Origin: Symbiodinium sp. CCMP2592
Lineage: Eukaryota > Sar > Dinophyceae > Suessiales > Symbiodiniaceae
Length of the DNA: 64,000 nt
Assembly: GCA_905221615.1 (NCBI GenBank)
Contig: CAJNDT010002857.1
Coordinates: 682,001-746,000 of the forward strand
Direction: 5' to 3'
A program made the translations under genes and the position numbers. Below are positions 12,531-24,700 of this stretch, piece after piece (position 1 is the stretch's first letter; the number at the start of each line of letters is the position of its first letter). The notes beneath the pieces are model-generated. The model was not told the origin of the DNA, did no database searches, and was given only the letters and a program-made list of their open reading frames with translations.

Positions 12531-13816
12531 GTGCTGCGATCTTGACCGCAAGTATGGGATCATTGTTCCTGCCCATACGATGGCTCCTTTCCTGCACCCT
12601 TAAACCCTAAAGCTTGAACCCTTAAACCCTAAAACCCTAATCCCCTAATCCCTTAACCCTAAACCCTGAACTTCCTAGAGCCCCAGACTCCCAGAGCCTG
12701 AATCTTAAACCCCAAGAGTCCAAGCCCAAAGCTGAGCGCCTAAACTAAGCACACCCAAAATACGCCCGGAATCCGATATTCAACCGTACGGTGTAGGCTG
12801 TAGAGCTTTCGAATCAAAACAAACCCTGCTGTGCCGAAAGCTCTACACCCTCGACCCTGACCCACCCAACTACCAACACTATTTTGGGGGGGCGTACTTC
12901 ATTATAAGAATAATATAATGGGCCGCAAAACCCTATTCTAATTATTGAACATTATAATACCCTTGTGGATTCGTCATAGTAGCCCTGATAGACCCCTTTA
13001 CAGGAACCCCATTCTAACTATTAAGGCCCCTACATGAGTCCATGTTCCCAAACCCCTAAGCCCTGAAACCCTAAAACCCCAAACCCTGCACCCCCAAACC
13101 CTGAACCCCAAACCCTAACCCTTAAACTGTATCATACCTTATAGACTCTTTTTTTGGAGCTCTTTACAGGAACCCTATTCTAATTATTAAGGCCCCTATA
13201 TTTATCCGTGATCACAAAGTTTCGCCCCTAGCAAGCGACTTCCTGTACCGACTGTTCGGTCTCTACTACAGCGCACAGTCTAGGGCTTAGGGTTCCTTTA
13301 AAGGGCTCCTATAAAGGGTCTATAAGGGTTACTATAAGGGTGTTATGATCTAGTTTAGGGGTATAGGGTCTGGGGTTTGGGGGTTTAGGGTTAAAGGGGT
13401 CACTATAAGGGCTACTATAGGGCTGTTGTAACAGTTTAGGGTATTAGAATCGGTTGGTCTATCAGGATTAATATAAGGGGTATTGTAAGGGTGCCTACTC
13501 TAGGGGCCGTTTTCGCTGCATTTGTATTTGGGGGGCTCCTTGTGATAAGTATAATAAAATGGCCCAAAAACCTCATTCTAGCTATCTAGGCCCCTCTAGT
13601 CCAGGGTCAAGTTGGTTATGAGCGCGTGCACTCTTAGTAAGTAATATTGGTAAGAAGCTATCATTGCCATGGCGTACGTGTATAGGCTTTATGGTTTCGG
13701 GGCTTTGAGATACATGAACAGTATGTTTCCTGTCAGAACTTTGCCCTAAACCCTAAACCCTAAGTGAGCAAACCCGAAGCCGTCTCCCGAAGCCACAAAG
13801 AGTTCAAGACCCTAAA

Positions 13817-13923
13817 CTACTATTTGCTGAAGAACCACCCAAAAATAAAAGGATATATTCCTTATGGGGGTAATATAGGGATTATTTTTTTTATTTTTTG
13901 GCGGCTTCTTAAGCAAATAGTAG
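13817..13923. mobile_element. Family B element, flanks TAAA
   Basis: CTACTATTTGCTGAAGAACC to CTTCTTAAGCAAATAGTAG; TAAA borders both ends. Confidence 0.88.
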
Positions 13924-14249
13924 TAAAGCCTAACACCCAGTCCCCCAACCCTAACAACCCTAAACCACCATGTGGACATGTTGGAAGAGTTGCGACAAAT
14001 CAAGCACTGTCGAGCTACATGTTGCAAACTCTCATAAACCAAATGTATATATAATGTGCATATATACATGCACATGTGTGTGTGTGTGTATGTACTTTAT
14101 ATCTACATGTATCTATATGTATATGTGAAGGTCTGCATGTATTTGTGTGTTTATATACACCCACACACCCTACTCCAAATTGCTTAGCTCATGTCGCTTC
14201 TGCTGGGCAGCCTGAGCCCAGATCTTCCAATAGACCCTAGAGAAGAAAT

Positions 14250-14445
14250 GGGAGTTTCCGAAAATTGGGGGTACCTTTAAAAGAGATCCTTTGAGGGCTC
14301 CTTAGAGGGATCTATAAGGGTTCTATAAAGGGTTTAGGGTTTTGAGTTTCCGAAATTAGGGGTACTCTATTTGGGGGTCCTTATAATAAGGATCCTACTA
14401 CTTATGGTGCGATATTGGGGTAGCCTACTATTTTCGGAAACTCCC
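14250..14445 (+). mobile_element. Family A long variant, flanks AAAT
   Basis: The left end GGGAGTTTCCG occurs twice because an AAGGGATCTATAAGGGTTC-type unit is inserted near the left end. The right end is TTTTCGGAAACTCCC. AAAT lies on both sides. Confidence 0.82.
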
Positions 14446-15050
14446 AAATGCTCCTTACATAGTCTAAAGTATATTCCATAAAGGTATACTCCTTGAACCA
14501 TAGTGTGATGTAGGGATCCCACTCTATTTAAGGTATATTCCTGCTACAAGTTAAGGTCACGTCCGATATTTAAAGGATCCTGCCATAGTGCAAGGTATAC
14601 TCCAAAATTTAAGCACAAGGGACGTTAAAAGATCCGGGCACAGCCCAACCCCGGAAAGCAAGGACGGTCGACTTCTGGCGCCCGGCGGTAAAAATGACGA
14701 CTGGCTCTGTTTTCACCGTCTGCTCTGGAGGATGGGGGGTTCCGGGTGTCAGGGGCTTTGGGGGTTGGGTTTTAGGGGCCTTTAGGGGTTTTAGGGGCCT
14801 TTGGGGTTCCGCAATTTTGGGGGCTTTTGAGGTTCCGGGTTTTAAGGGCTTTTGGGGTTTAGGGTTTCTGGGTTTAGGGTTTTGGAGGCTTTGTGGGTTT
14901 GGGGGGCTTTGTGGGTTTGGGGGGCTCTGTGGTTGTGGAGGCTTTGTGGGTTTGGGGGTCCAGGTGTAGAGAGGTTTGATGTTCAGGGGGCTTACGTTTA
15001 GCGGATGCGATGTGTTGCAGAAGCCGATTGCATAGTTCTGAGCATGCACA

Positions 15051-15152
15051 TGGTGGTTGTCAAATCTATGGTCCCTCTTTGGGGGGCCCTAAATATTAGG
15101 TGCCTTACTATACTAGGGACCCAAAAAGGGACCATAATTTTGACCACCACCC
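15051..15152. mobile_element. Family K element
   Basis: TGGTGGTTGTCAAATCTATG to ATAATTTTGACCACCACCC. Confidence 0.86.
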
Positions 15153-15416
15153 ATATAAGCGGATTATTATGATGGCTTTCTTGACTGCCTTGCTACTCTA
15201 TCGTAATGATGGTGCGATGGCTGGCATACCACGCATACTACAATTGTGAACCCGAAGTCCGCGCCGGAATTTACGCATTGGTGTTCAGGGCCGGCTGCTT
15301 CGTTTGTAGGCTTTGGCCCTGCAGTCGGTATGAATGTAGGAACCTTGGGCCTTTATTAGGGTTCCTTTAAAGGGGTCTCTAACGGTTACTATAAGGGATC
15401 TATAAGGGTACCATAA

Positions 15417-15524
15417 TAATGTAGGAACCTGATTAAGAAACCTTGGGCCTTTATTAGGTTTCCTTGTAGCAATCCTACTACTTTGGGATTATAGGCCCAG
15501 GGTTTCTTCATCAGATTCCTACAT
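15417..15524. mobile_element. Family H element beside a partial copy
   Basis: TAATGTAGGAACCTGATTAA to ATCAGATTCCTACATGA. A truncated left end carrying GGGATCTATAAGGGTAC units lies at about 15333-15416. Confidence 0.82.
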
Positions 15525-15689
15525 GATGCGGCCTTACCTTACGCCCTGAATCCTCTACTCAAAAGCGTGGGGTTGAGGGCTTGCGGTTCAGAATTGGAAG
15601 TTGCAGCAAATCGGCTTACATCCGGACTATGAAACTCCCCCCAGTTTTCGTAGAATCCGCTTACCCGTTCAAACTTGCAGACCTTTCCC

Positions 15690-15940
15690 CCAGTAACCCT
15701 GAACCCCCTAAACACTAAACTCCCTATAAGCCTTAAATCATATAAACCCGACAGAACCCTTTAAACCCCATACAACCCTATAAACCCCTATAAGCCCTAT
15801 AAAGCCCTATAACCCTGCAAAACCCTGTAGAACTCATCACACCCCTAAACCCTATAAGCCCTACAAAACCCTATAAACCCCATAAACCCGTACAAAACCC
15901 TAGAAACCCTATAAAACCCAAAAAACCTTAAACATTAAAC
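15690..15940. repeat. CCCTATAAACCC-type degenerate array
   Basis: Many near-repeats of CCCTATAAACCCC and CCCTATAAGCCC, a variant of the CCCTAAA theme. Confidence 0.8.
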
Positions 15941-16000
15941 AGAAACCCAGAGGGGAACACCACAGTCAATCCTGCACTCGGACCTTGGAGTTGAACCCTA

Positions 16001-16135
16001 AACTCTACAGTACTTGGAGGTTCATGGGTAGTTATAAGTGGAGTTATAAGAAGGTTAACCATAATTCTAACCCATATATTGGGGCAGCTATAACTCCACT
16101 ATAACTACCCCTGAACCTCCAAGTAAACTCTACAG
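16001..16135. mobile_element. Family C element with 10-bp direct repeats
   Basis: Element 16011-16125 has ends TACTTGGAGGTTCATGGGTA and its complement. AACTCTACAG is exact at 16001-16010 and 16126-16135, a likely target-site duplication. Confidence 0.88.
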
Positions 16136-16800
16136 TAAGCTCTAATCTAGGCGTTTAGGGTTTAGGGTTATGAACCCTACACAGTCAGCTCTGAACTAGG
16201 CGTTTAGGGTTTAGGGATATGAACCCTAAACAGTCAACTCTAAACTAGGCGTTTTTGGGCCAGAGGTTTTTGAGCCTAGTTTGCGCGCTAAGTGGCTTTC
16301 GAAGGGAGGATTTGCTTACATGGGTGTTGTCTCGTCTCTTTCTGCACTTGACGTATGCTGATAGGGGTATGGGACTTTTAACGAGGGCTTGGTCTCGAAA
16401 ATTCGTGAATCCTTTTCTTCCAGCTGTTTGTCACAAGAGTCCGTATTCAGGATCCGCGAATTAGGGTCAAACAGCTTCCAAGACACCCTGCTCGCCCAAT
16501 GCAGGCACAGTCATCTACGTCATCATGTCTGTCTACGTGCATTTGCTGCTTCATCGCTTCTCAAGTAAAGGTGGCTTGGACAACTAGTGCACCGTGTGAA
16601 CTGCTCTATCATACTAGTGGTACTTATACAAATACTGCTACAGAGAACTAACCCTAAACCCCTAAAACTTAAATCCTAAACCCCTAAACCCTAAACCCCT
16701 AAACCCTAAACCCGTAAATACTAGTACTAGCACTGACAGCAGTACGAAGCGAAGGAAGGTGTCACGACCCCGGCTGGTGTGATAATCATAGCAATGTTAT

Positions 16801-16994
16801 GGGAGTTTCCGAAGATTAGTGGTCCCTTAAAAGGGATCCTTTAAGGGTTCCTTAAAGGGATCTATAAGGGTTCTATGAAGGGTTTAGGGTTTAGAGTTTC
16901 CGAAAATAGGGGGTACCTTATTTTGGGGACCTTAAAATCAGGATCCTACTAGTTAGGGTACTATATTAGGGCCCCCCGTTTTTCGGAAACTCCC
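16801..16994 (+). mobile_element. Family A long variant
   Basis: Same structure as the copy at 14250, with the GGGATCTATAAGGGTTC unit between two left-end sequences. The right end is TTTTCGGAAACTCCC. Confidence 0.82.
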
Positions 16995-17894
16995 ATATAG
17001 ACCCTTACCCTCGTTGCTTTGGTATTCTCTTGTTAGCAATGAAGAACCATAGATAGCATAATACACAGGCCGCATAGTTTTAAGTCATATTCCTGACAAT
17101 TCCTTAACACAAGTGTACTATAACATACCGCCCAAACGCTTTATGCAAATCGAGACCCCTACATGATTCACTGCAGAAAGCAGTTAGACCCTGTGCGACT
17201 TAGAATGTCCAGTAATAATAGTCCACAAGGCTCCTTCATGCGGGCATAACTGTTTAACTCCAAGCATTGTAACCCTAAACCCTATAAACTCTATTGTTTC
17301 GATAGCACGTCTACCCTCTTCATCGCTTCATCCGCTTCCCTTAGACTCCCAGGCTTTCTGCCTACATTAACCTACAAACCCTACTTTTTTGTAGGGTCCC
17401 TAAAAACTCCATATTAGAGTTCATCATAAGAACCTACAAAAAATAGGGTTTGGTAGGCTAAGGTAGGCTAATACAGGTCCTCCAATGTATGCTACTCATC
17501 CGAATCCTAAACGTCAGGGCTTAGACCCAAATCGGCAAGGCAGAGTGCAGCTTTCCAGGCAGCAGTTTCCTAATTCCCAGCCTGAAAACATGTAATTGTG
17601 CTATAGGCCCCTTGTTAGCCGGAGGATCAAAATACCCCGAAAGCTTTATATAGTATGGCCTTCGGGCCCCAAAGCCTGAATATGTGAGTCCTTGGAGCCC
17701 GAGGGTTAGGCCTCAGGGTTCCGGAATCCTTTTTAGGTTATCGGCCCCTTTTTAGGTTTAGAGATTACCTTAACCCCACGTAACCTACCTTTTTAAGAAA
17801 TCATATTAGGGAACCCTAAAAAGGTAGGTTCCTTAGGGTCCAGGTAGGGTTTAGGGACTCAGGGTTCCGGAGTTGCAACGCACTTTCAAGAGCC

Positions 17895-18001
17895 TTAAAG
17901 GGAACTCCAGAAAGTTGGAATATGGATTAATGGTAGGATCCCCTATAATTTACCTTAAACGGGTTACGATAATGATATTCCAACTTTCTGGCTTCTACTG
18001 T
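17895..18001 (+). mobile_element. Family G palindromic element
   Basis: GGAACTCCAGAAAGTTGGAA at the left and TTCCAACTTTCTGGCTTCTA at the right; inner centre CCCTATAATTTACC. Confidence 0.88.
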
Positions 18002-18155
18002 AGGGTTGCTCTCTTCGCGCATTGGGTCTGCGGCCTAAGGGTCAGGATTGGAGCTTCTGGCTTCGAACTTTAGGGTACTTCTGCCAAAGCATATACTGGT
18101 TGGGCACAGGGACCCTTATATCCTAAACCCTTAAAAGCTTAAAGGATTCCTATTC

Positions 18156-18410
18156 TAGGACGCCCAGTAGTACCCTTACTCCCTTTTGTAGTCCTAGGTT
18201 CCTCATAAAGTTACCCAATAACGAAAAGGGAGCCCTTTGTATTCCTAGGTTGCTGGGCATCCTAGTATATTATGGTACCCTTATAATGCCCTTATAGTAC
18301 CCTTATAATACCCTTATAGTACCCTTATAATACCCTTATAGTGCCCTAAAGTTACCCAACCAAAAAAGAGAGGCCTTTTTGTTCCTAGGTTCCTGGGTAT
18401 CCTCGGAATT
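18156..18410. mobile_element. Family L element with 22-bp tandem array and second right end
   Basis: The element spans 18156-18266 and is followed by about three copies of GTACCCTTATAATACCCTTA-type units (18270-18350), then a second family-L half to 18401. Confidence 0.75.
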
Positions 18411-18607
18411 TAGAGAGGAGACATCTGGGGCTGCTAGGGAGGAGTTAGAAGAGGGTTCCTTTAAAGGGCTCCTATAAAGGGGTCTATAAGGGTTGCTACA
18501 AGGGTGTTGTGATATAGTTTGGGGGTTTAGGGTTTTGGGGTCCAGGGAGGGAGGGTTGAGGCTTTGTGGGTTTCAGTGTTTGAGGGGTTTCGGGGCTAAG
18601 GCGTTTA

Positions 18608-18709
18608 ATGTAGGAGACTAAATAATTACCTATACTGTTTGGGGGGTTCTTATTACAAGTATAGTACACCAGGCCCCAAAACTCCGATTCCATCTGTTAA
18701 GGCCACAAT
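18608..18709 (+). mobile_element. Family N palindromic element
   Basis: AATGTAGGAGACTAAATAATTACC to TAAGGCC type ends; contains TATACTGTTTGGGGGGTTC. Most numerous family in the window. Confidence 0.7.
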
Positions 18710-18735
18710 AGTAGGATGTCGAGTTCGGCTGTCAG

Positions 18736-21700
18736 GTCAGATTCCCTTGGATTGGTTTCGCCATTCTGCGTGGACCTGCGCCCACATCCTCACGACACTG
18801 GGCGACTCGACACAAGCAAACTTGGGCTTTGGGCCTGTTTTGCGCATACGGAGGGCGTGGGTAATCAGAATAATGTTAGCGTTGGTTAAGGATTTTGATT
18901 TCCCCTTGGTCTGAGTACTCAGGCTTGATGTAGAGGATTGAAAACTTTGTAATTATGGTTATATTCCCTTGCCGCCCCCTAAATATTCCATACCCTAAAC
19001 CCTAAGCTCCGAACCCAAAACCTAAACCATACACCCCAAGCACCCAAGCCCGCAAGCCCTAGACCCCAAACCTTACACCCCAACCCGAAGCCCATAGTTA
19101 AATTGGAGAGAACCCCACTGGTCCGAGTTCCGGCAGGAAGGGCCGCCCCTTACACCTATTTCCTCCAAGGGAGAACTGTGAGCTTTTGGGGAATCAGGGG
19201 TGGCTCCTTATAATATAGGGATCCTACTATTTAGGGTACTATATTCGGGTCCTCCGTTTTCGGAAACCCCTAACTGTGAGCTTTTGGGCATCTGGTACCT
19301 TTTGGGGTATAGTTAGTGTTTATTAAAGGCATAGTGTTTTGGCGGGGATGGATGTTGAGGAAGAGAGGGCATCATGCTGGAATCGTGGTGTTAAGGAGAC
19401 TTGAATGAGTGGGAATGAGTTTGGGGATTTTCGGGGTTTAAAGTTTATGGCTTCTTCATTCAGGGGTTGCTGGTCTGGAAATGAAAGTTCTGTAAGTTGG
19501 GTTAGAACCCATCAAGCTACATGATGGTTCGCGTCTCAGCGAAGCCAAAGCCCCAGGTTCAGATGAAAATAAGGAACCCCTGTACTGAAGCTTGTGGCCG
19601 TTCCATGCGCGAGGGAATCAAAGGACCCTGAATCGAGACCATAGATCCATCGTTATATAGCTAATAAGACTGATAAAGGTCTTCAAAGGGATGGTCTCAT
19701 TTCTCCTTATGAGGACCTCTACGCTATCGGTGTCCTGTTTAAACCCGAAACCACTACTTGGAGGTTCATGGGTAGCTATAAGTGGAATTATAAGTAGGGC
19801 ACCTATAAATATAACCCATATTAGGGCACTTATAACTCCACTTATAACTACCCATGAACCTCCAAGTAATCCCAAACCCTGAACTCAAAGTCGGTAGCCA
19901 TGGGTTTCTGCAAGCCTTAAACCCGCTCTGCATCTGAAAACCGTTGGTCTACAAGGCCCCGGCAGACAATCGAAATCGATGCACAATCTCAAATCCAATA
20001 CATAGGCCCGAGCAGTTTGTAGTACAATCTCTTCGGGTTCCATGATTACAGCCATACTAGACTATGCAATATACCCGAAAGCCTTGTTCTAAATAACCCT
20101 ATAGATCCCTGAAAGGAGCCCCTTAAAGGTACCCTTATAGATCCCTTGAAAGGAACCCTAGGATTTATATCATCAACCCTAACCCTAAACTCGAAAACCC
20201 TATAGATCATTTAAAGGAACCCCTTACCACCATTGTGAAGATCCTTTTAAAGGAACCCTACGATTTGAAAGGAACGTGGATCTTCCTCTACGGCATCTCA
20301 CTGGTCTATGTCTGGATGGAGATGTTCTCCCCAGAAATGGCGGCAGTGTGTCTCGCTACGGCTTAGGGTTTCGGGTACACGCAAAGAGTTGTGTTTCTGC
20401 AGGCTTGGAACGTGCAAGGCCAGCCAAAATACCCGTACTCAGCAAAATTCGGGTGCGTTCTTTCAGCCTGTTTGTGCGGAAAATTAACGGGTGTTGTGGG
20501 CTCAGGTTTAGATTCAAAAGATCAGCTCAGCCCACCCGGAAAAGCCAACAGAAACACGAGCGCTTCACTCTCTACGGCCCCGAAGTCCCAAAGCCCTGAC
20601 TGTAGTTCGATGAGGTTCCTCGCTTTTTCCACAAGTGCCACGGAGAAGTGCGTGAGCAAAATCTTGCACCTTGGATGAGAAGGGGTTTGTAGGCTTTCTT
20701 GTAGGGTTGGATAGTTTCAACAAGGTTTTCGGTTCAGGGTCTTGTGCGGAGCTACTCTCACCGGTCACTGCTAGAATGCTAGCACGGATACCATGAAAAT
20801 CGGATCCTAGTATCGGAGTTTGATACCAGAGTCGGGAGGCTGACTGGGCAAGCGTCTGTACGAACCCCTTGACCCCCAAAAGGGGGGTGGAGCCCCAGAA
20901 GACCCTAGACCCGAAACCACGAAACCTGATTTCCACAAACCCACACAGCCCCAAGCTCTAGACCCTAAACTCCCAACCCTGCACAAGCTCTCAGCACTCC
21001 ACCGATCTCAAAAATATCTCGAAACCTGAATGACTACTCGACTACTCAGTACTACTGTTCCTTGGGGTTCTTCCTTGCTATAGCTATACTATGATACACC
21101 CGAAAGCCTAAACTAACTAGCAAGACCCTATAACACGGACCCTGTCCGTGAAACCATATAGGAGCCTAAACCCTAAAACCCTAAACCCTACATCCCTTTA
21201 AGGGACCAAAAAAGGAACCCCTTAAGATCCCTTAAAGGATCCCTTAAAGGAACCAATAAGCCCTACTCTGCTCAGGAACTTTTCCTATACGACCTTCATT
21301 TACACGCCCCGCAGCTCCATCAATGGCAGCAGGTGTCTCGGGTGCATTTACGAGGTGCTTCTTGTTTTGTCTGGTCTAATGTAGGAACCTGATTAAGAAA
21401 CCTTGGGCCTTTATTAGGGTTCCCTATAGTAATCCTACCATTTGGGGGGTATAGGCCCAGGGTTTCTTAATCAGGTTCCTACATTATCGGCAGCGAGCTG
21501 GCTGATCTTCTGAAGGTTTTCGTGAATGTTGCTAAAAGACAAGCAGCTACCGGCACTTCGCATTCCGGTTGCCAACCGGAACCCAAGGACGATTTGCGGG
21601 GACCAGCGTCGTTATCTCACGATTCCGGTGGCGATGACACATGCTTACTGCGACTGGGCTTGGCACCATGTGAAAGTTTCCAAAACTTAGGGGTGCCTTG

Positions 21701-24700
21701 TTTTGGGGTCCTTGTAACAAGGATCCAACTGTTTGGGGTGGCTGGTGTGAGCTCATGCTGCAAGTTGGCGCTCTAGCGCTCCTACATCCTCTACCCTAAA
21801 CCCAAAGTCCGACTTTACCCCCAACCCCTAAACCCTAAGCCCTTTCGTATAGCGGCTTAAATAATTAACGATACAAATTTGGGGGTTCCTAGTTTAGGCA
21901 CATAGTATAGAATCCCTCCAAGCCCTATTAAACACAACAAGGCCCTAAACCCATACCTCTTTAAGCCCCAAGACCCTTCTAGTGACCCGAAAACGTTAAA
22001 TGGGAGTTTCCGAAAATGAGGGGCACCCTATTTTGGGTCCTTATAATGGGACCCTACTATTTAGGGTACTATATTCGGGTCCCCCATCTTCGGAAACTCC
22101 CAACTCCCAGGCCCCAGGTCCGACATCCCAAGCCCTACATCCACCCTGTAGCCTCTACCTACTTGGAGGGTCGGGGGACTTAGTAACTGGTTATTTTACG
22201 GAGTTATAAGTACCATAACCCCAAATAGGGTCCCTTTTAGGGTACTTATAAGTCTACTTACTACCTACTTACTAAGTCCCCCGACCCTCCAAGTAGAGTA
22301 GGTAACCTGGTTTAAGGGTTTAGGGTTTTAGGGTTTAGGGGTTTAGGGGTTAGGGTTAAGTAGTAGAGTAGGTAACCTGCCACCTTTGTTGGGTACTTTA
22401 GTCCCTATATACCGCTAAAAAACCCAAAAAGGTTAACCTGTAGTTCCCCCTGCTACTCGACAAGTAGCCTATAACAGTCTGAATGAGGGGTCATAACAAG
22501 GTTTCTCTCAGAATATGTGTGTGTGGATATTTATATATAGATATAGATATATATATATATATATGTCTTTTAATATACATCCTATCAGAACGTCCACAGC
22601 CCTTAAAAACCCGTAGGTCTTAAACATGCAAACAGCCCCAGAAACCGCTTAGTAAGCCTGACTCCTTATGTAATGGAACCTCAACCCTAATAGGGCCCAT
22701 ACAGAACCTCTCTAGAACTTTATCACCCTTCTAGCTATCGAACCTAAATCTTGGGGCCTTTATACTTAGATACTACTATCTCTAAGCCCTTAAACCCGAC
22801 TCGAACTAGAACCTTTGTACTAAAACCTCCTATACGAAGCCTTTAACTTACAAATTCTTCAGGCGAGGCTGTCCGCTTGGTGAGCCTTCTGTCGGTGACG
22901 GCACGGAGTCCGAGCTGGGCGTGGCTGCGCTGGGCTCAGGCTGAACGCGCGGGGGAGCCTTGAAAGTTCGGGGGCTTTTTGGTACCTTTAAAGGGATGCT
23001 TTAAGGGTTCCTTAAAGGGATCTATAAGGGTTCTACACAGGGTTTAGGGTTCAGAGTTTCCGGAAATTGGGGGGGGTACCTTCTTTTGGGGTCCTTCCAA
23101 CAAGGATCCTACTATTTGGGATACCATATTAGGGTGCCCTGTTTTCGGAAACTCCCAGATCGTACACTGTACGGAACCCTACTGTAAACCCCTAAACCAT
23201 AAAACCGTATTGCAGTGTAGTTTGTAATTAGGAACGGCCAAGGACCAATGTAGAGGGGTTCAGGGCACAGGGGCCGAATAGGGTTCATTTCAGGGCTCTA
23301 TACATCTACGAGGGGTTGGGGGCTAAACTATATGGGGGGGTGGGGGCGGCGGGCTTAATAAATAGAAAAGGGTTCCTTTGAAAGCGGATCTATGATTCCT
23401 CAACTAATGGATAGTGGAAAAACCTATGTGACCTAAACCGTTGTAGAACCCTTATAGATGCCCTGAACCCTTGATTGAGGGATATTGGAACATCTGGGTA
23501 TAGAATCCCAGAACCTAATTCCCCAAGGCCCTAAACCTCTCCAACCCTGGGGATCTAGACTCCCAGAGCCTACCTAAACTCCTCCTAAACCCTAAACCCT
23601 GCGATACCCCTTCCAGAGCCCTAAACCCTAAACCCTATGATACCCCTCCCAGAGCCCTTGACCCTAGACTCCTGAACCCCCCCCCAAAAGAACGGATTCC
23701 AAGGCCCAGCGTGCTGCTGAACGTCGGCGTGAACCTGATGGCCGCTTTACTGCGCTCAAGCCCCTAAGCCGGAACCCTGAAGAACCTACCTTTTTCTTAC
23801 CTTTGCTGAATAGGGAATGCAAGAATGGTAGTAATTGTAGTTATACTTATACCCATTCCTCCATTCCCTACTAACCAAAGGTAAGTTTTAGGGTTTCTTA
23901 TTATGATTTCCCTTGTAGAGGTCCTCAAAAACGTACGTTTTCCAGGGTACAGGTAAGCCCTGAAGACTAAAAGTTACCAAGAGAGTAGTATAGGGGCCTT
24001 AAAGGGTTCTTATAAAGGGTCTATAAGGGTTACTGTAAGGGCTACTATGACGATTTAATATAGGGGGCCTAAAGAGTTGCCGATACTTTTCTGGGGGTTC
24101 CTTTGTTTTGGTATAGTATAATGTACCTCAAACCCGATTCTAACTACTAAGGCCCTTATATTAGGGGGTTTAGCGGTCTCGGGTCTGATGTTTGTAGTTT
24201 TGGGGGGTTGGGGTCTAGGGTTCAGGGTGTTTAGGGGCGCAGGGCCTGGGGGATTCGGGTTCAGGGCTCTTCTAGGGCTTACTTGGAGGTTCATGGGTAG
24301 TTATAAGTGGAGTTATAAGTAGGGTAGCTATAATAATAACCCATATTAGGGGACTTATAACTCCACTTATAACTACCCATGAGCCTCCAAGTAGAGGCTT
24401 ATACAGTCTGCTCTTGATTTGGGAGTTTCCGAAAACAGGGGTACCTCATTATGGGGCCCTTATCAGAAGCATCCTACTATTTTAGGGTACTATAGTCGGG
24501 TCTTCTAATTTTCGGAAACTCCCATTTGTAGGAGTCAAACCGGAGTTTCATTTGGTCTTGTTCTGGCTGTGGTCATTATGCCTTTCTCTGTACATTACAC
24601 TTAGTAGTCGAGTAGATCATGTTTAGCCTTTGTGAAGGTGACGCCTGAGCCTAAGCCAATGACATGAGCCCTGAACGGCGCAGCTCTAGATGGTTTAGCT

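Larger units (their letters stand above)
1..18735. other. Repeat-dense region with only unassigned coding-like pieces
   Basis: Apart from the features listed, this stretch consists of CCCTAAA/TTTAGGG-like sequence, fragments of palindromic families (mainly N and the AAAGGGATCTATAAGGG unit) and low-information DNA. Open, coding-like but unrecognised pieces include 2612-2712 (RLGLTTRSPNNRRVDFVPPT), 4281-4490 plus strand, 6714-6998 plus strand (one hydrophobic segment) and about 16460-16570. They may be upstream exons of gene 1. Confidence 0.5.
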
